From Chitinophagaceae bacterium (lineage in GTDB: Bacteria > Bacteroidota > Bacteroidia > Chitinophagales > Chitinophagaceae), in assembly GCA_016722465.1 (NCBI GenBank), contig JADKJC010000013.1, positions 434,001 through 498,000 of the forward strand: a stretch of 64,000 nucleotides of DNA, in the 5' to 3' direction. The notes below the pieces were generated by a model. It saw only the letters and a list, made by a program, of their open reading frames with translations. It made no database searches and was not told the origin of the DNA. Within the stretch, counting starts at the first letter, position 1. Each line of letters begins with the position of its first letter. Shown one piece after another: positions 44,231 through 52,108 of the stretch. The translations under genes and the position numbers were made by a program.

Positions 44231-45301
44231 TCATCCGTGTTCTATTTTCTTTTTATAACAATTGATAAAATCAATCACCTGCTGATCAAACCTTGCTGCT
44301 TCATTAAACAAAAAACTATGCCTGATGGGCAATACATAAAGAGGGAAATCGGCCAGCTCATTCTCAAATTTCTGCATCCGTACCCCATCTTTTTCGGTGG
44401 TAAGTATCAGTTTTTCGGATGACTTTATTTTTCCGAATTGCTTTTTTATTTCGGTAAGATCATCGCTGTCAAATATGTGATGATCCTGGTAGCGGAGCAT
44501 ATCATAAGAATGAACACGGGCAGTTAAAAACTCTTTCAATGGCCCCGGGCTGGCAATACCGCAAACCAGCAGTATGTCTGCATTATGAGAAAAGTTGATT
44601 TCTCTTTTGCTGAATAAATGATACGGTGTTCCGTATTCTATTTGGGTAAAATAAACTGTTTGATGAGCTGCAGGATCAAGTTCTTCAATAATTTTCTCCC
44701 TCTCCGTTTCTGTAAGGTTCGGTTTGCATTTGGTTACGATTATGATCTCGGCTCTTTTGGCACTGCGGCGTACATCCCGTAAATCACCTGCAGGCATCAA
44801 AAAATCCCTGGTATAGAGATCTTTGTATTCAGTTAATAAAATATTGAGTCCGGCTTTTACGGAACGGTGCTGGAATGCATCATCCAGTATAATCACTTCG
44901 GTTCCCGGCTTTTCCTGCAGTAACTGTGGAATGGCCACCAGCCGCTCCTCTCCCACAGCTACAGTTACATCCGGGAATTTTTTATGAAACTGCATGGGCT
45001 CGTCGCCGATCTCCAGTGCAGTGGTGTTTTCATTGGCGATGCCAAAACCCTTTGTCTTGCGCTTGTAACCACGGCTGAGTGTAGCCGCATTAAAATTATT
45101 TTTCAATAACCTGATCAGGTACTCCACCATGGGGGTTTTTCCTGTACCGCCAACAGCCAGGTTGCCCACACAGATCAATGGAAAATTAAAGGGGATTGAT
45201 TTGAAATAATTTTTATCGAACAACCAGTTACGCAGCCACACGATACCGCCATAGATAAATGAAAAAGGTAATAGTAAATACCGGAAGCTTCTTAATAGCA
45301 C
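44231..45301 (-). CDS. lpxK: Tetraacyldisaccharide 4'-kinase
   Basis: 356 residues from a GTG at 45301. An N-terminal amphipathic/membrane segment (FRYLLLPFSFIYGGIVWLRN) precedes the P-loop VGNLAVGGTGKTPMVEYL. The second kinase motif is VIILDDAFQHRSVKAGLNIL. LpxK phosphorylates the 4' position of the tetraacyldisaccharide to form lipid IVA in lipid A synthesis at the inner membrane, which shows that the organism makes lipopolysaccharide. The stop lies 123 bp downstream (in gene direction) of no other gene, so it is probably monocistronic with a promoter at 45326. Confidence 0.95.
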   Translation of the reverse strand: MLLRSFRYLLLPFSFIYGGIVWLRNWLFDKNYFKSIPFNFPLICVGNLAVGGTGKTPMVEYLIRLLKNNFNAATLSRGYKRKTKGFGIANENTTALEIGDEPMQFHKKFPDVTVAVGEERLVAIPQLLQEKPGTEVIILDDAFQHRSVKAGLNILLTEYKDLYTRDFLMPAGDLRDVRRSAKRAEIIIVTKCKPNLTETEREKIIEELDPAAHQTVYFTQIEYGTPYHLFSKREINFSHNADILLVCGIASPGPLKEFLTARVHSYDMLRYQDHHIFDSDDLTEIKKQFGKIKSSEKLILTTEKDGVRMQKFENELADFPLYVLPIRHSFLFNEAARFDQQVIDFINCYKKKIEHG

Positions 45302-45325
45302 TGTTTATACAATTCAGGTGAGTGA

Positions 45326-45333
45326 CAAAGGTA
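45326..45333 (-). promoter_or_regulatory. -7 promoter element (TACCTTTG) of lpxK
   Basis: TACCTTTG on the minus strand matches TAnnTTTG and ends 24 nt before the GTG start of lpxK. No -33 element assigned. Confidence 0.45.
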
Positions 45334-45348
45334 ATGTTTAGATACCTG

Positions 45349-45426
45349 AACCACAAAGCACTCTAAGGAGGGCATAAAGAGTAAATGAGCCTGTGGCCCT
45401 TGTGAATTTACTTTGTGTTTGTGGTT
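45349..45426. repeat. ACCACAAA/TTTGTGGT palindromic repeat, copy 1
   Basis: AACCACAAA (45349-45357) is mirrored by TTTGTGGTT (45418-45426). The reverse complement of this 78-bp unit aligns at both ends with 49312-49402, so the two are inverted copies of one dispersed repeat. Confidence 0.6.
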
Positions 45427-45431
45427 AATCA

Positions 45432-46007
45432 CTAAAACTCATAGATTCTTTCGTGGGTAATGCAGTAATCAAGTTGCACATCAAACTCATTCACATCTTC
45501 GATTTGCTCCACCGGGTCAAAATAGCTAAAGCCAATCTTAATGCAGTCGGGGCGGCAATGCTTTAAAAACCGGTCATAATAACCTTTTCCATAACCAACC
45601 CGGTAGCCGTTTGTATTAAAGCAAAGCAGCGGTACAATTACCATATCAATGGCAGAAGGCTCCACGTCAAGTCCATCCACCGGTTCATCAATTTCAAACT
45701 CATTCTTCTCAAAAAGTGTTTCATCATTTACCAGCACAGCAATCATTTCCGTTTCATTATCCACTTCATACATTAACGGATAGAGTAATTGCTGGTTGGG
45801 GTTTTTGAAATAACAATAATCTGTTATCAGCTGCGGATTGAATTCCTTTAGTTTTTCCATCGGTGCATAGGTCATGATGAGAGAGGGAATATCAATAGGG
45901 AGTTTCTGGAACTGTATCAGCATCAAATCGTCCATTGTATTGATCTGCTTTTGATTCAGTTCACTCCTCATGTCTTTGTAATAGCGACGGAGGTCTTTTT
46001 TTTTCAT
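45432..46007 (-). CDS. 5-formyltetrahydrofolate cyclo-ligase
   Basis: About 191 residues from the ATG at 46007 (MKKKDLRRYYKDMRSEL). The frame is open nine codons further up, but that reaches into the end of rsmD. It converts 5-formyl- to 5,10-methenyl-tetrahydrofolate with ATP. Seen: the N-terminal basic helix, PLLCFNTNGYRVGYGKGYYD (the family's GYGKGYYDRFL substrate loop) and IKIGFSYFDPVEQI. It lies 27 bp after the true rsmD stop, so rsmD and this gene are probably co-transcribed. Confidence 0.92.
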   Translation of the reverse strand: MKKKDLRRYYKDMRSELNQKQINTMDDLMLIQFQKLPIDIPSLIMTYAPMEKLKEFNPQLITDYCYFKNPNQQLLYPLMYEVDNETEMIAVLVNDETLFEKNEFEIDEPVDGLDVEPSAIDMVIVPLLCFNTNGYRVGYGKGYYDRFLKHCRPDCIKIGFSYFDPVEQIEDVNEFDVQLDYCITHERIYEF

Positions 46008-46034
46008 TTTATGGCGTGAATATGGATATATCAA

Positions 46035-46570
46035 TCACATGATAAAGATAGAAAATATCGTAGTGCCGTAATTCCTTTCTGTGCGGTAATGTTCAAATTT
46101 TTTATAATCGTTCCTTGGTGTATGCTCCAGTACAAACCAACCTTTGTGCTTCAGTAGTTTTTTTCAAAAATTTTTACTGGCAGGTCGTCTATCGTACCCA
46201 ATGCATAAGGCGGGCCGGCAAAAATAAAATCAAACTGCTCCGTGCAGGTATCGATAAATTTAAACACATCACTCTTCACCAGTTTAAAATTGGGAATGTC
46301 CAGTTCTTTGGAAGTCTTTTTAATAAACTCATACATCATGGCATCTTTCTCTACAACAGTAAGGTCATCCACTCCCCTGCTGGCCAGTTCATAGCTGATG
46401 CAGCCGGTACCACCAAACAGGTCCAGTGTTTTCATATCTTCAAATGCCAAATTATTTTGCAACACATTGAAAAGCCCTTCCCTGGCAATATCGGTGGTGG
46501 GCCGTGTATGTGGCATGCTCGCCGGTGGCGCAATTTTTCTGCCACCATATAGTCCGCTGATTATACGCAT
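46035..46570 (-). CDS. rsmD: 16S rRNA (guanine-966-N2)-methyltransferase RsmD, one frameshift
   Basis: The first frame (46151-46570) stops after FEKNY, but a base is missing near 46151-46160. Reading on in the next frame gives LLKHKGWFVLEHTPRNDYKK and RTERNYGTTIFSIFIM, the expected RsmD C-terminus, ending at 46035 (about 178 residues). Motifs: MRIISGLYGGRKI, TRPTTDIAREGLFN and DLFGGTGCISYELASRG. The catalytic motif normally (D/N)PPY reads GPPY, a one-base change from DPPY. The start overlaps the end of the DUF3822 gene by 10 bp, suggesting translational coupling. Confidence 0.88.
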
Positions 46571-47388
46571 GCAGCCGCTGCAAATAAATGACTGAAATAA
46601 TGGGCAGGATAATCACTGATATCTTCCGGGTAAGTATAGGAGTCCGGCAATGCAGCAAACTGTAGTTTTAGAAAATACTTCCGCATTTCTGCATACAGGC
46701 TGGAAGAAACGTCAATCATTCCATGCAGGTGAACATAGGTATCATCCACCTCTACTTCAAAACCCTGGCAAAGCTGCAACAGATAATAAACCACATCTTC
46801 CGGTGTTTTGTATTTAAAGGTTTGTATGGCCTGTAGCTTGCCCTGTTTCAACAGCATGGCTATAAACGAAGAAGTGCTGAAAATGCAATAAAGGTGGTTT
46901 CCCCTTTCTTTGAACATATCGGGTAATAAAGAATAAAGATGGGTGCTTACAGGTGATGAAAACAAATAAGAAACCACCGCATCAATTTGCCGGGGCACTG
47001 TATAAATATTGTGTGTGTGATGACGGTATAAAAAATCGGCCCTCGTAAAAGCATCTGTTACATCGCCATGCACCAGTTCCAGCATTTCCTTCTTGTTACT
47101 GTCTGATACAAAGTCTGAGGGTACCAGTAAAGCTTCCGGGTAAGCGTAAACGACTGTAATGTTCTTAAATTGTTCCTGCAAAATACTTTCGTTGGCAGCC
47201 AGTTGCTTTAAAGCATTGGCGGCTTTGTCCAGGCTGGTATCGTTGGTAAAATGCTGGCTTTGCAATGCAACACATTCATTGCCGTTGTCAATAATGATGT
47301 AGGCAATGCCCTGCTGGCTTACTTCTATCAGCAGCCGGGCATCAGCACTTAACGTTCCGGTTGCCTGTATTTTAAAACTTGCGTTCAA
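46561..47388 (-). CDS. DUF3822 family protein
   Basis: 275 residues from a TTG at 47388, since no ATG is available before an upstream stop. Recognised as DUF3822 by its position before rsmD and by the ASKHA-like N-terminal region (DARLLIEVSQQGIAYIIIDN) and central PRQIDAVVSYLFSSPVSTHL. Function is unknown. The fold is probably actin-like (inference from the family). The last codons overlap the rsmD start (GCATGCGTATAA), so translation is coupled. It is divergent from the MATE gene with a 43-bp gap. Confidence 0.82.
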   Translation of the reverse strand: MNASFKIQATGTLSADARLLIEVSQQGIAYIIIDNGNECVALQSQHFTNDTSLDKAANALKQLAANESILQEQFKNITVVYAYPEALLVPSDFVSDSNKKEMLELVHGDVTDAFTRADFLYRHHTHNIYTVPRQIDAVVSYLFSSPVSTHLYSLLPDMFKERGNHLYCIFSTSSFIAMLLKQGKLQAIQTFKYKTPEDVVYYLLQLCQGFEVEVDDTYVHLHGMIDVSSSLYAEMRKYFLKLQFAALPDSYTYPEDISDYPAHYFSHLFAAAACV

Positions 47389-47431
47389 TGGATATGTTTA
47401 GGCAGTTGAAAAAAGATATTTTTGCAAACTT

Positions 47432-48789
47432 ATGGAAAGTGGAGCAGCAATAAAAGATTTAAAAGTGCAGGTAACCAACAGGCAGATACTATCTATTGCC
47501 ATGCCCATTACTTTGGCGATTTTAATACCGCAGTTAAATATCCTTACCAACAGCATATTTCTCGGCAATAGCGAGCAAGGTACCGAATCATTGGGCAATG
47601 CAGGTATTACGGGAGTTTTTTACCTGATATTCGCTGTGGCCGGCCATGGGCTGAACAACGGCTTGCAGTCTGTTTTCTCAAGATATGCAGGTGGCGATGA
47701 TACCAGTGCTTTTAAGGTCATCCTTACACAAGGCATCCGTATCAGCCTGCAACTGGCAGCAGCAGGCATACTGGTTACCTGGTTTGCAGCACCCTTCATT
47801 TTTCAGCAGGTAGCCGATCCCAAAGCCTATCCCCAGGAAATGAGCTTTTTAAGGATCCGAATTTGGGGCCTGCCCTTCCTGTACCTGTTTCAAATGGGGA
47901 ATGCATTTTTGGTGGCATCACTTAACAGCCGCAGGCTCATCCTTGGCTTTTTGGTAGAAGCAGGTGTAAATATACTATTCGACTACCTGCTCATCTTCGG
48001 TCATTGGGGTTTTCCTGAAATGGGTTTTAATGGCGCTGCAGTAGCTTCTGTAATTGCTGAAGTAGCCGGGTTTATAACAGTGTTTGCCGTACTTTCAAAA
48101 CCGGTTTGAAAAAACAATATGGCCTGCTGCAAAATTTTGCTTATGATAAAATAAAGAGCAAGCAGATCATAAAAATAGCCACACCGCTGATATTGCAGTT
48201 TGTAATCAGTGTGGCCACCTGGCTGGCATTCTTTATTTTGATAGAATCAAGGCACGATGAAAATGCCAAAGCCATCAGCCAGACCATGCGGAATGTATTT
48301 GGATTAGCGGGTGTATTTGTGTGGGCATTTGCAGGTACCAGCAATGCAATGATCAGCAACCTGATGGGACAACGCAGGGAAGACAAAGTGATGGAAGCCA
48401 TTAGCAGGATCACGTTGTGGAGTTTTGGTTTTTGCTGTATAATGTGTTTGCTGGTAAATATTTTCCCGGCACAATTCTTCCGGCTATTTGGCCAGGGCAG
48501 CGAATTTGTGGAGCAGGGCATTCCTGTATTACGAGTCGTTACATTTGGTTTACTCATCATGAGCATCGCAAATATCTGGCTCAATGGCGTTACAGGTACC
48601 GGTAAAACAAGGGTAAACCTTGGTATTGAGATCATCGCTATCATTGTGTACTTTGTGTACACCTGGTATTTTATGAAAACAAATTACATCTCACTGGCAT
48701 GGGCATGGAGCAATGAACTGGTTTACTGGAGTGCCATCTTTATTTTATCCTTTGCATTTTTAAAGAGTGGAATGTGGAAGACGAAGTGA
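47432..48789 (+). CDS. MATE family efflux transporter, one frameshift
   Basis: Two frames (47432-48109 and 48106-48789) join into about 452 residues, the normal MATE size with 12 membrane helices in two related halves. Each half starts with a MATE-like helix (RQILSIAMPITLAILIPQL and KQIIKIATPLILQFVISVA). At about 48100 the sequence TTCAAAACCGGTTTG needs one more A to read VLSKTGLKKQYG, so a base was lost from an A run. MATE proteins export cationic or polyaromatic compounds using Na+ or H+ gradients. The substrate is unknown. Confidence 0.9.
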
Positions 48790-48888
48790 GTTATGAATGA
48801 TTAGTTATGAATTAGAGCTTCTGTAAATTTTAAAAGCATAAACTCTTTAACCGTTAGCGGCTAACTTTATCATCAAAAAATAAACAGT

Positions 48889-49308
48889 ATGCCGTCAACA
48901 GGTTATTCAGGTACACCGCTTGCAAAAAAACTGGGGATAAAAGAAGGCTTTATCATTCGCCTTGTGAACCAGCCGGATTATTATTTTGACTTATTTACTG
49001 ATATGCCGGAAGATATTATAATTGCCATTGATAAAAAAAACAAAAAGCAGTTCATCCACTATTTTACCAATCAGGCCAAAGAGCTGGTAAGAGATATTGT
49101 GTTGTTGAAAAATGAAATAGAACCCAATGGTATTATCTGGGTATCCTGGCCAAAGAAAGCATCCAAAGTACCAACAGATATTACCGAGGATGTCATCCGG
49201 CAAGTGGCGGTGGCAAACGGGCTGGTGGACATAAAAGTTTGCGCTGTGGATGATGTGTGGTCTGGATTGAAATTAGTGATACCCGTTAAAAGCAGGAAGT
49301 TAAAATAG
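48889..49308 (+). CDS. DUF3052 domain-containing protein
   Basis: 139 residues matching DUF3052: STGYSGTPLAKKLGIKEGF at the start, then LFTDMPEDIIIAIDKKNKK, IIWVSWPKKASKVPTDITED and VRQVAVANGLVDIKV-type end with DVWSGLKLVIP. A small cytoplasmic protein family of unknown role, found widely in actinobacteria and Bacteroidota. A stand-alone gene, followed by a palindromic repeat. Confidence 0.85.
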   Translation: MPSTGYSGTPLAKKLGIKEGFIIRLVNQPDYYFDLFTDMPEDIIIAIDKKNKKQFIHYFTNQAKELVRDIVLLKNEIEPNGIIWVSWPKKASKVPTDITEDVIRQVAVANGLVDIKVCAVDDVWSGLKLVIPVKSRKLK

Positions 49309-49311
49309 TTA

Positions 49312-49402
49312 TTAACCACAAACACTAAGCATTGCACAAAGGCCAAGAAGAAGTATTTTAGTGGTGTTCCCTGTGTATTCTCTCCTTGTGAACTTTGTGG
49401 TG
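49312..49402. repeat. ACCACAAA/TTTGTGGT palindromic repeat, copy 2
   Basis: ACCACAAA (49315-49322) is mirrored by TTTGTGGT (49394-49401). An inner GCACAAAGG / CCTTGTGAA pair extends the similarity to copy 1 at 45349-45426, in inverted orientation. It fills the gap between the DUF3052 and gluconokinase genes. Confidence 0.6.
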
Positions 49403-49418
49403 AAAACAACATTGTAAC

Positions 49419-49910
49419 ATGCAGCATACAATCATTTTCATTATGGGAGTATCCGGTTCCGGCAAAACTACCATTGGTAAATTGCTGGCCCAAAAAACCG
49501 GCTATGCTTTTTATGATGCGGACAATTTTCATCCCCGGCAAAATATCGACAAGATGAAAGCCGGAGAGCCACTTACTGACGAAGACCGCCGGCCCTGGCT
49601 TGATCACATTCATGACTTTGCCGCAGCAAACATTGGCACCAGCAATATCATTATTGCATGCTCGGCATTAAAAGAAATTTACCGCCAACGGTTAAACAAA
49701 AATATAGAAGCAAATTGCAGGTGGGTGTTTTTAAAAGGGAGTTATGAAACAATACTGCAGCGTATGCAGCAAAGAACAACACATTATATGCCCTCCTCTT
49801 TATTACAATCGCAGTTTGATGCACTTGAACTGCCACAACAGGTAATTGAAGCAGACATCAGCATGCAACCCGAAGCCATTGTGCAACATATTATTTCAAA
49901 ACTGGATTGA
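49419..49910 (+). CDS. gntK: Gluconokinase
   Basis: 163 residues, typical for the short (GntK/IdnK) class. P-loop MGVSGSGKTTIGKLLAQ, gluconate-binding FYDADNFHPRQNIDKM, then PLTDEDRRPWL and CSALKEIYRQRL. It phosphorylates D-gluconate to 6-phosphogluconate for the pentose phosphate or Entner-Doudoroff pathway. No gluconate transporter or gnt regulator lies nearby. Confidence 0.95.
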   Translation: MQHTIIFIMGVSGSGKTTIGKLLAQKTGYAFYDADNFHPRQNIDKMKAGEPLTDEDRRPWLDHIHDFAAANIGTSNIIIACSALKEIYRQRLNKNIEANCRWVFLKGSYETILQRMQQRTTHYMPSSLLQSQFDALELPQQVIEADISMQPEAIVQHIISKLD

Positions 49911-49977
49911 GTTAAAACAGGCAAGGTGATAGCTATAGTTCTGAGTGAAACGGTAAGAAGTATCTGAAATAAAAGAA

Positions 49978-50097
49978 ATGGCGGTTCCCCGGGAAAAAAT
50001 CAGCAAGCAGCGATACAATGAATACGTAAAAGAAGTTTGTAAGCTTGCCGGATTAACAGAACCTATCAATAGCGTAAAATTGTATGCGTGGATGTAA
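49978..50097 (+). pseudogene. Remnant of a tyrosine recombinase (phage-type integrase)
   Basis: A 39-codon open stretch reads MAVPREKISKQRYNEYVKEV then CKLAGLTEPINSVKLYAWM. The ISxQxYNEYxKEVxxLAG pattern is what I associate with the region before the catalytic box of Bacteroidota tyrosine recombinases. No catalytic Arg, His or Tyr motifs follow, and stops flank it, so it would be a decayed fragment. The assignment rests on recognition of a short motif. Confidence 0.4.
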
Positions 50098-50170
50098 AAT
50101 GCCACCGGCAATTTGTACCCATCAACATCCGGTAATATTGTTAACTTGCTGTATAAACATTATAACCACT

Positions 50171-52030
50171 ATGGCAATAACAATCAACCGCCTTAAACCC
50201 TTTTTTTCGCCTGATCCCAAAAGAGTAATTGTTCGATTTTTTATGCCAGGGGGTGCGCCAAGGGCAAAAAAAATAATTAAACGGATAGCTGCAATGAAGG
50301 AAGAGGATGCATTGCAGGTGCTAAACCAGATACTTAGAGATTTTAGTAACCGCCACCGGAATATCACAAAAATATTTTTAAACCATTTTGATCGCTTAGC
50401 TTTTTTGTTTGATGAACTGGGTATCAATACCTGCAATTTTTCAAAAGAAAGAAAATTGATGACCGGGGCCTACTTTACCCATGAATATTCAATTGAATCT
50501 GCCGCTTTTTTTAATCCTTCCATGGTAGAAGATCCCGACCAGTCTCATTTGGAGGCCGGGCAGAAAAGAGTTATTGTAAGTTTCAGGGCTACTGGTGAAG
50601 GGCATGTATCTTCCATTGCATTCAGAGGAGCCATTCTGGATAAAAACAATAATCTTGAATTTAGCCCGGTAAGCAAGCTGGTGGATGTTGCCGAAACGAT
50701 ACAATTGCATGAATACAACAAGGCTGATTTTATTCATAAATTAAATGATATGAATTTAGACCAGCCTGGCGTAATGGAAAAAATAATCGATCCGCTAAAT
50801 GATACGTTTATTTTCAGGGAACTACATAACAACATCAAAAAATTTGCAGATAACAATGAAATAACTGTTGCAAATAATAAAGTGTTGCAGGCCATCAAAT
50901 TCATTGCAAATTCACAGTACCGGATAAGTTTTTCGTTAGATACAGCTATCAGCGAACGGGTTATTTTTCCAGTAACAGATGCTGAAAGCAACGGAATTGA
51001 AGATGCCCGGTTTGTAAAATTTACCCAGGAGGACGGCAGCATAAAATATTATGCCACTTACACCGCATACAACGGCTTTGTTATTATGCCGCAATTAATT
51101 GAAACCAGCGATTTCTATACATTTAAAGTATTACCCATTTACGGCAAAAATGCTCAGAACAAAGGGATGGCTTTGTTCCCAAGAAAAATAAACGGGCAAT
51201 ATGCAATGCTGTCAAGACATGATGGAGAAAATAATTACATTATGTACAGTGACCAGATTACTAATTGGGATGGTGATGCTGAATTGTTACAAGAACCTGA
51301 GTTTCCATGGGAATTTGTGCAATTAGGCAATTCGGGCTCTCCAATAGAAACAAAGAAAGGCTGGCTGGTAATTACGCATGGAGTGGGTGCAATGCGCAAG
51401 TATGTATTAGGTGCAATTTTATTAGATATCAATAACCCGGGCAAAGTACTGGCACAATTAAGCAGCCCGTTACTGGCAGCTAACGAAAACGAAAGAGAGG
51501 GCTATGTACCCAACGTGGTATACTCCTGTGGTTCTATCCTGCACAATAATGATGTAATTATCCCTTATGCAATGAGCGATACGAGCAGTGGTTTTGCATA
51601 TGTATCGCTGAAAGAGATATTTGACAATTTTGATTATAACGACGGAAGGGAAAAACAACGTCAGTTGGTTAGCCCGAAAAAGATTTTGCTGGTAGAGGAT
51701 GATCCATTCAATTTAGCCCTGTACAGGCAAATGCTTACAGATGAAGGATACGATGTAGATGAGGCCACAGATGGATTGAATGCACTGGTGGCAATCGGTA
51801 AAAACTCATACGATTTGATCCTGTCAGACATCGACATGCCAAATTTTAATGGCTTTCAATTGCTGGAGTACATTAAGAGTAAGGATATCAAAATCCCTGT
51901 TGTATTTGTAACCGGGTACATAAGCCAGGAAGATGAAATTAAAGGGCTGCAATCCGGCGCCGTGGAATACCTCCGTAAACCGGTAAAAAAAGATCTGCTG
52001 ACACTGAAACTAAAAAATATTTTACAATAA
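50171..52030 (+). CDS. GH130-type glycoside phosphorylase fused to a response-regulator receiver domain
   Basis: About 619 residues from the ATG at 50171 (MAITINRLKPFFSPDPKRV). The open frame reaches 50084, but those 29 codons are not protein-like. Residues about 90-490 form a GH130 beta-propeller: GIEDARFVKF (conserved acid Asp), ATYTAYNG, MALFPRKINGQYAMLSRHDG, GNSGSPIETKKGWLVITHGV. Residues about 502-619 form a receiver domain: KILLVEDDPFN, phospho-acceptor Asp 553 in LILSDIDMP, VTGY and YLRKPVK. GH130 enzymes mostly phosphorolyse beta-mannosides. No signal peptide is seen, so it is cytoplasmic. A cognate kinase is not in the window. Confidence 0.88.
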   Translation: MAITINRLKPFFSPDPKRVIVRFFMPGGAPRAKKIIKRIAAMKEEDALQVLNQILRDFSNRHRNITKIFLNHFDRLAFLFDELGINTCNFSKERKLMTGAYFTHEYSIESAAFFNPSMVEDPDQSHLEAGQKRVIVSFRATGEGHVSSIAFRGAILDKNNNLEFSPVSKLVDVAETIQLHEYNKADFIHKLNDMNLDQPGVMEKIIDPLNDTFIFRELHNNIKKFADNNEITVANNKVLQAIKFIANSQYRISFSLDTAISERVIFPVTDAESNGIEDARFVKFTQEDGSIKYYATYTAYNGFVIMPQLIETSDFYTFKVLPIYGKNAQNKGMALFPRKINGQYAMLSRHDGENNYIMYSDQITNWDGDAELLQEPEFPWEFVQLGNSGSPIETKKGWLVITHGVGAMRKYVLGAILLDINNPGKVLAQLSSPLLAANENEREGYVPNVVYSCGSILHNNDVIIPYAMSDTSSGFAYVSLKEIFDNFDYNDGREKQRQLVSPKKILLVEDDPFNLALYRQMLTDEGYDVDEATDGLNALVAIGKNSYDLILSDIDMPNFNGFQLLEYIKSKDIKIPVVFVTGYISQEDEIKGLQSGAVEYLRKPVKKDLLTLKLKNILQ

Positions 52031-52108
52031 TACAGCACCGGAGTTATATCTGCCGCTAAACCGGTTTGCCTGAAGGTGTGATTGCGCCTCTCAGATAAAC
52101 CGGCTTTT

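Noticed and set aside
47432..48789. A true two-gene, two-subunit MATE transporter
   Set aside because: The 4-bp overlap and conserved sequence restored by one A indicate a single gene split by an indel.
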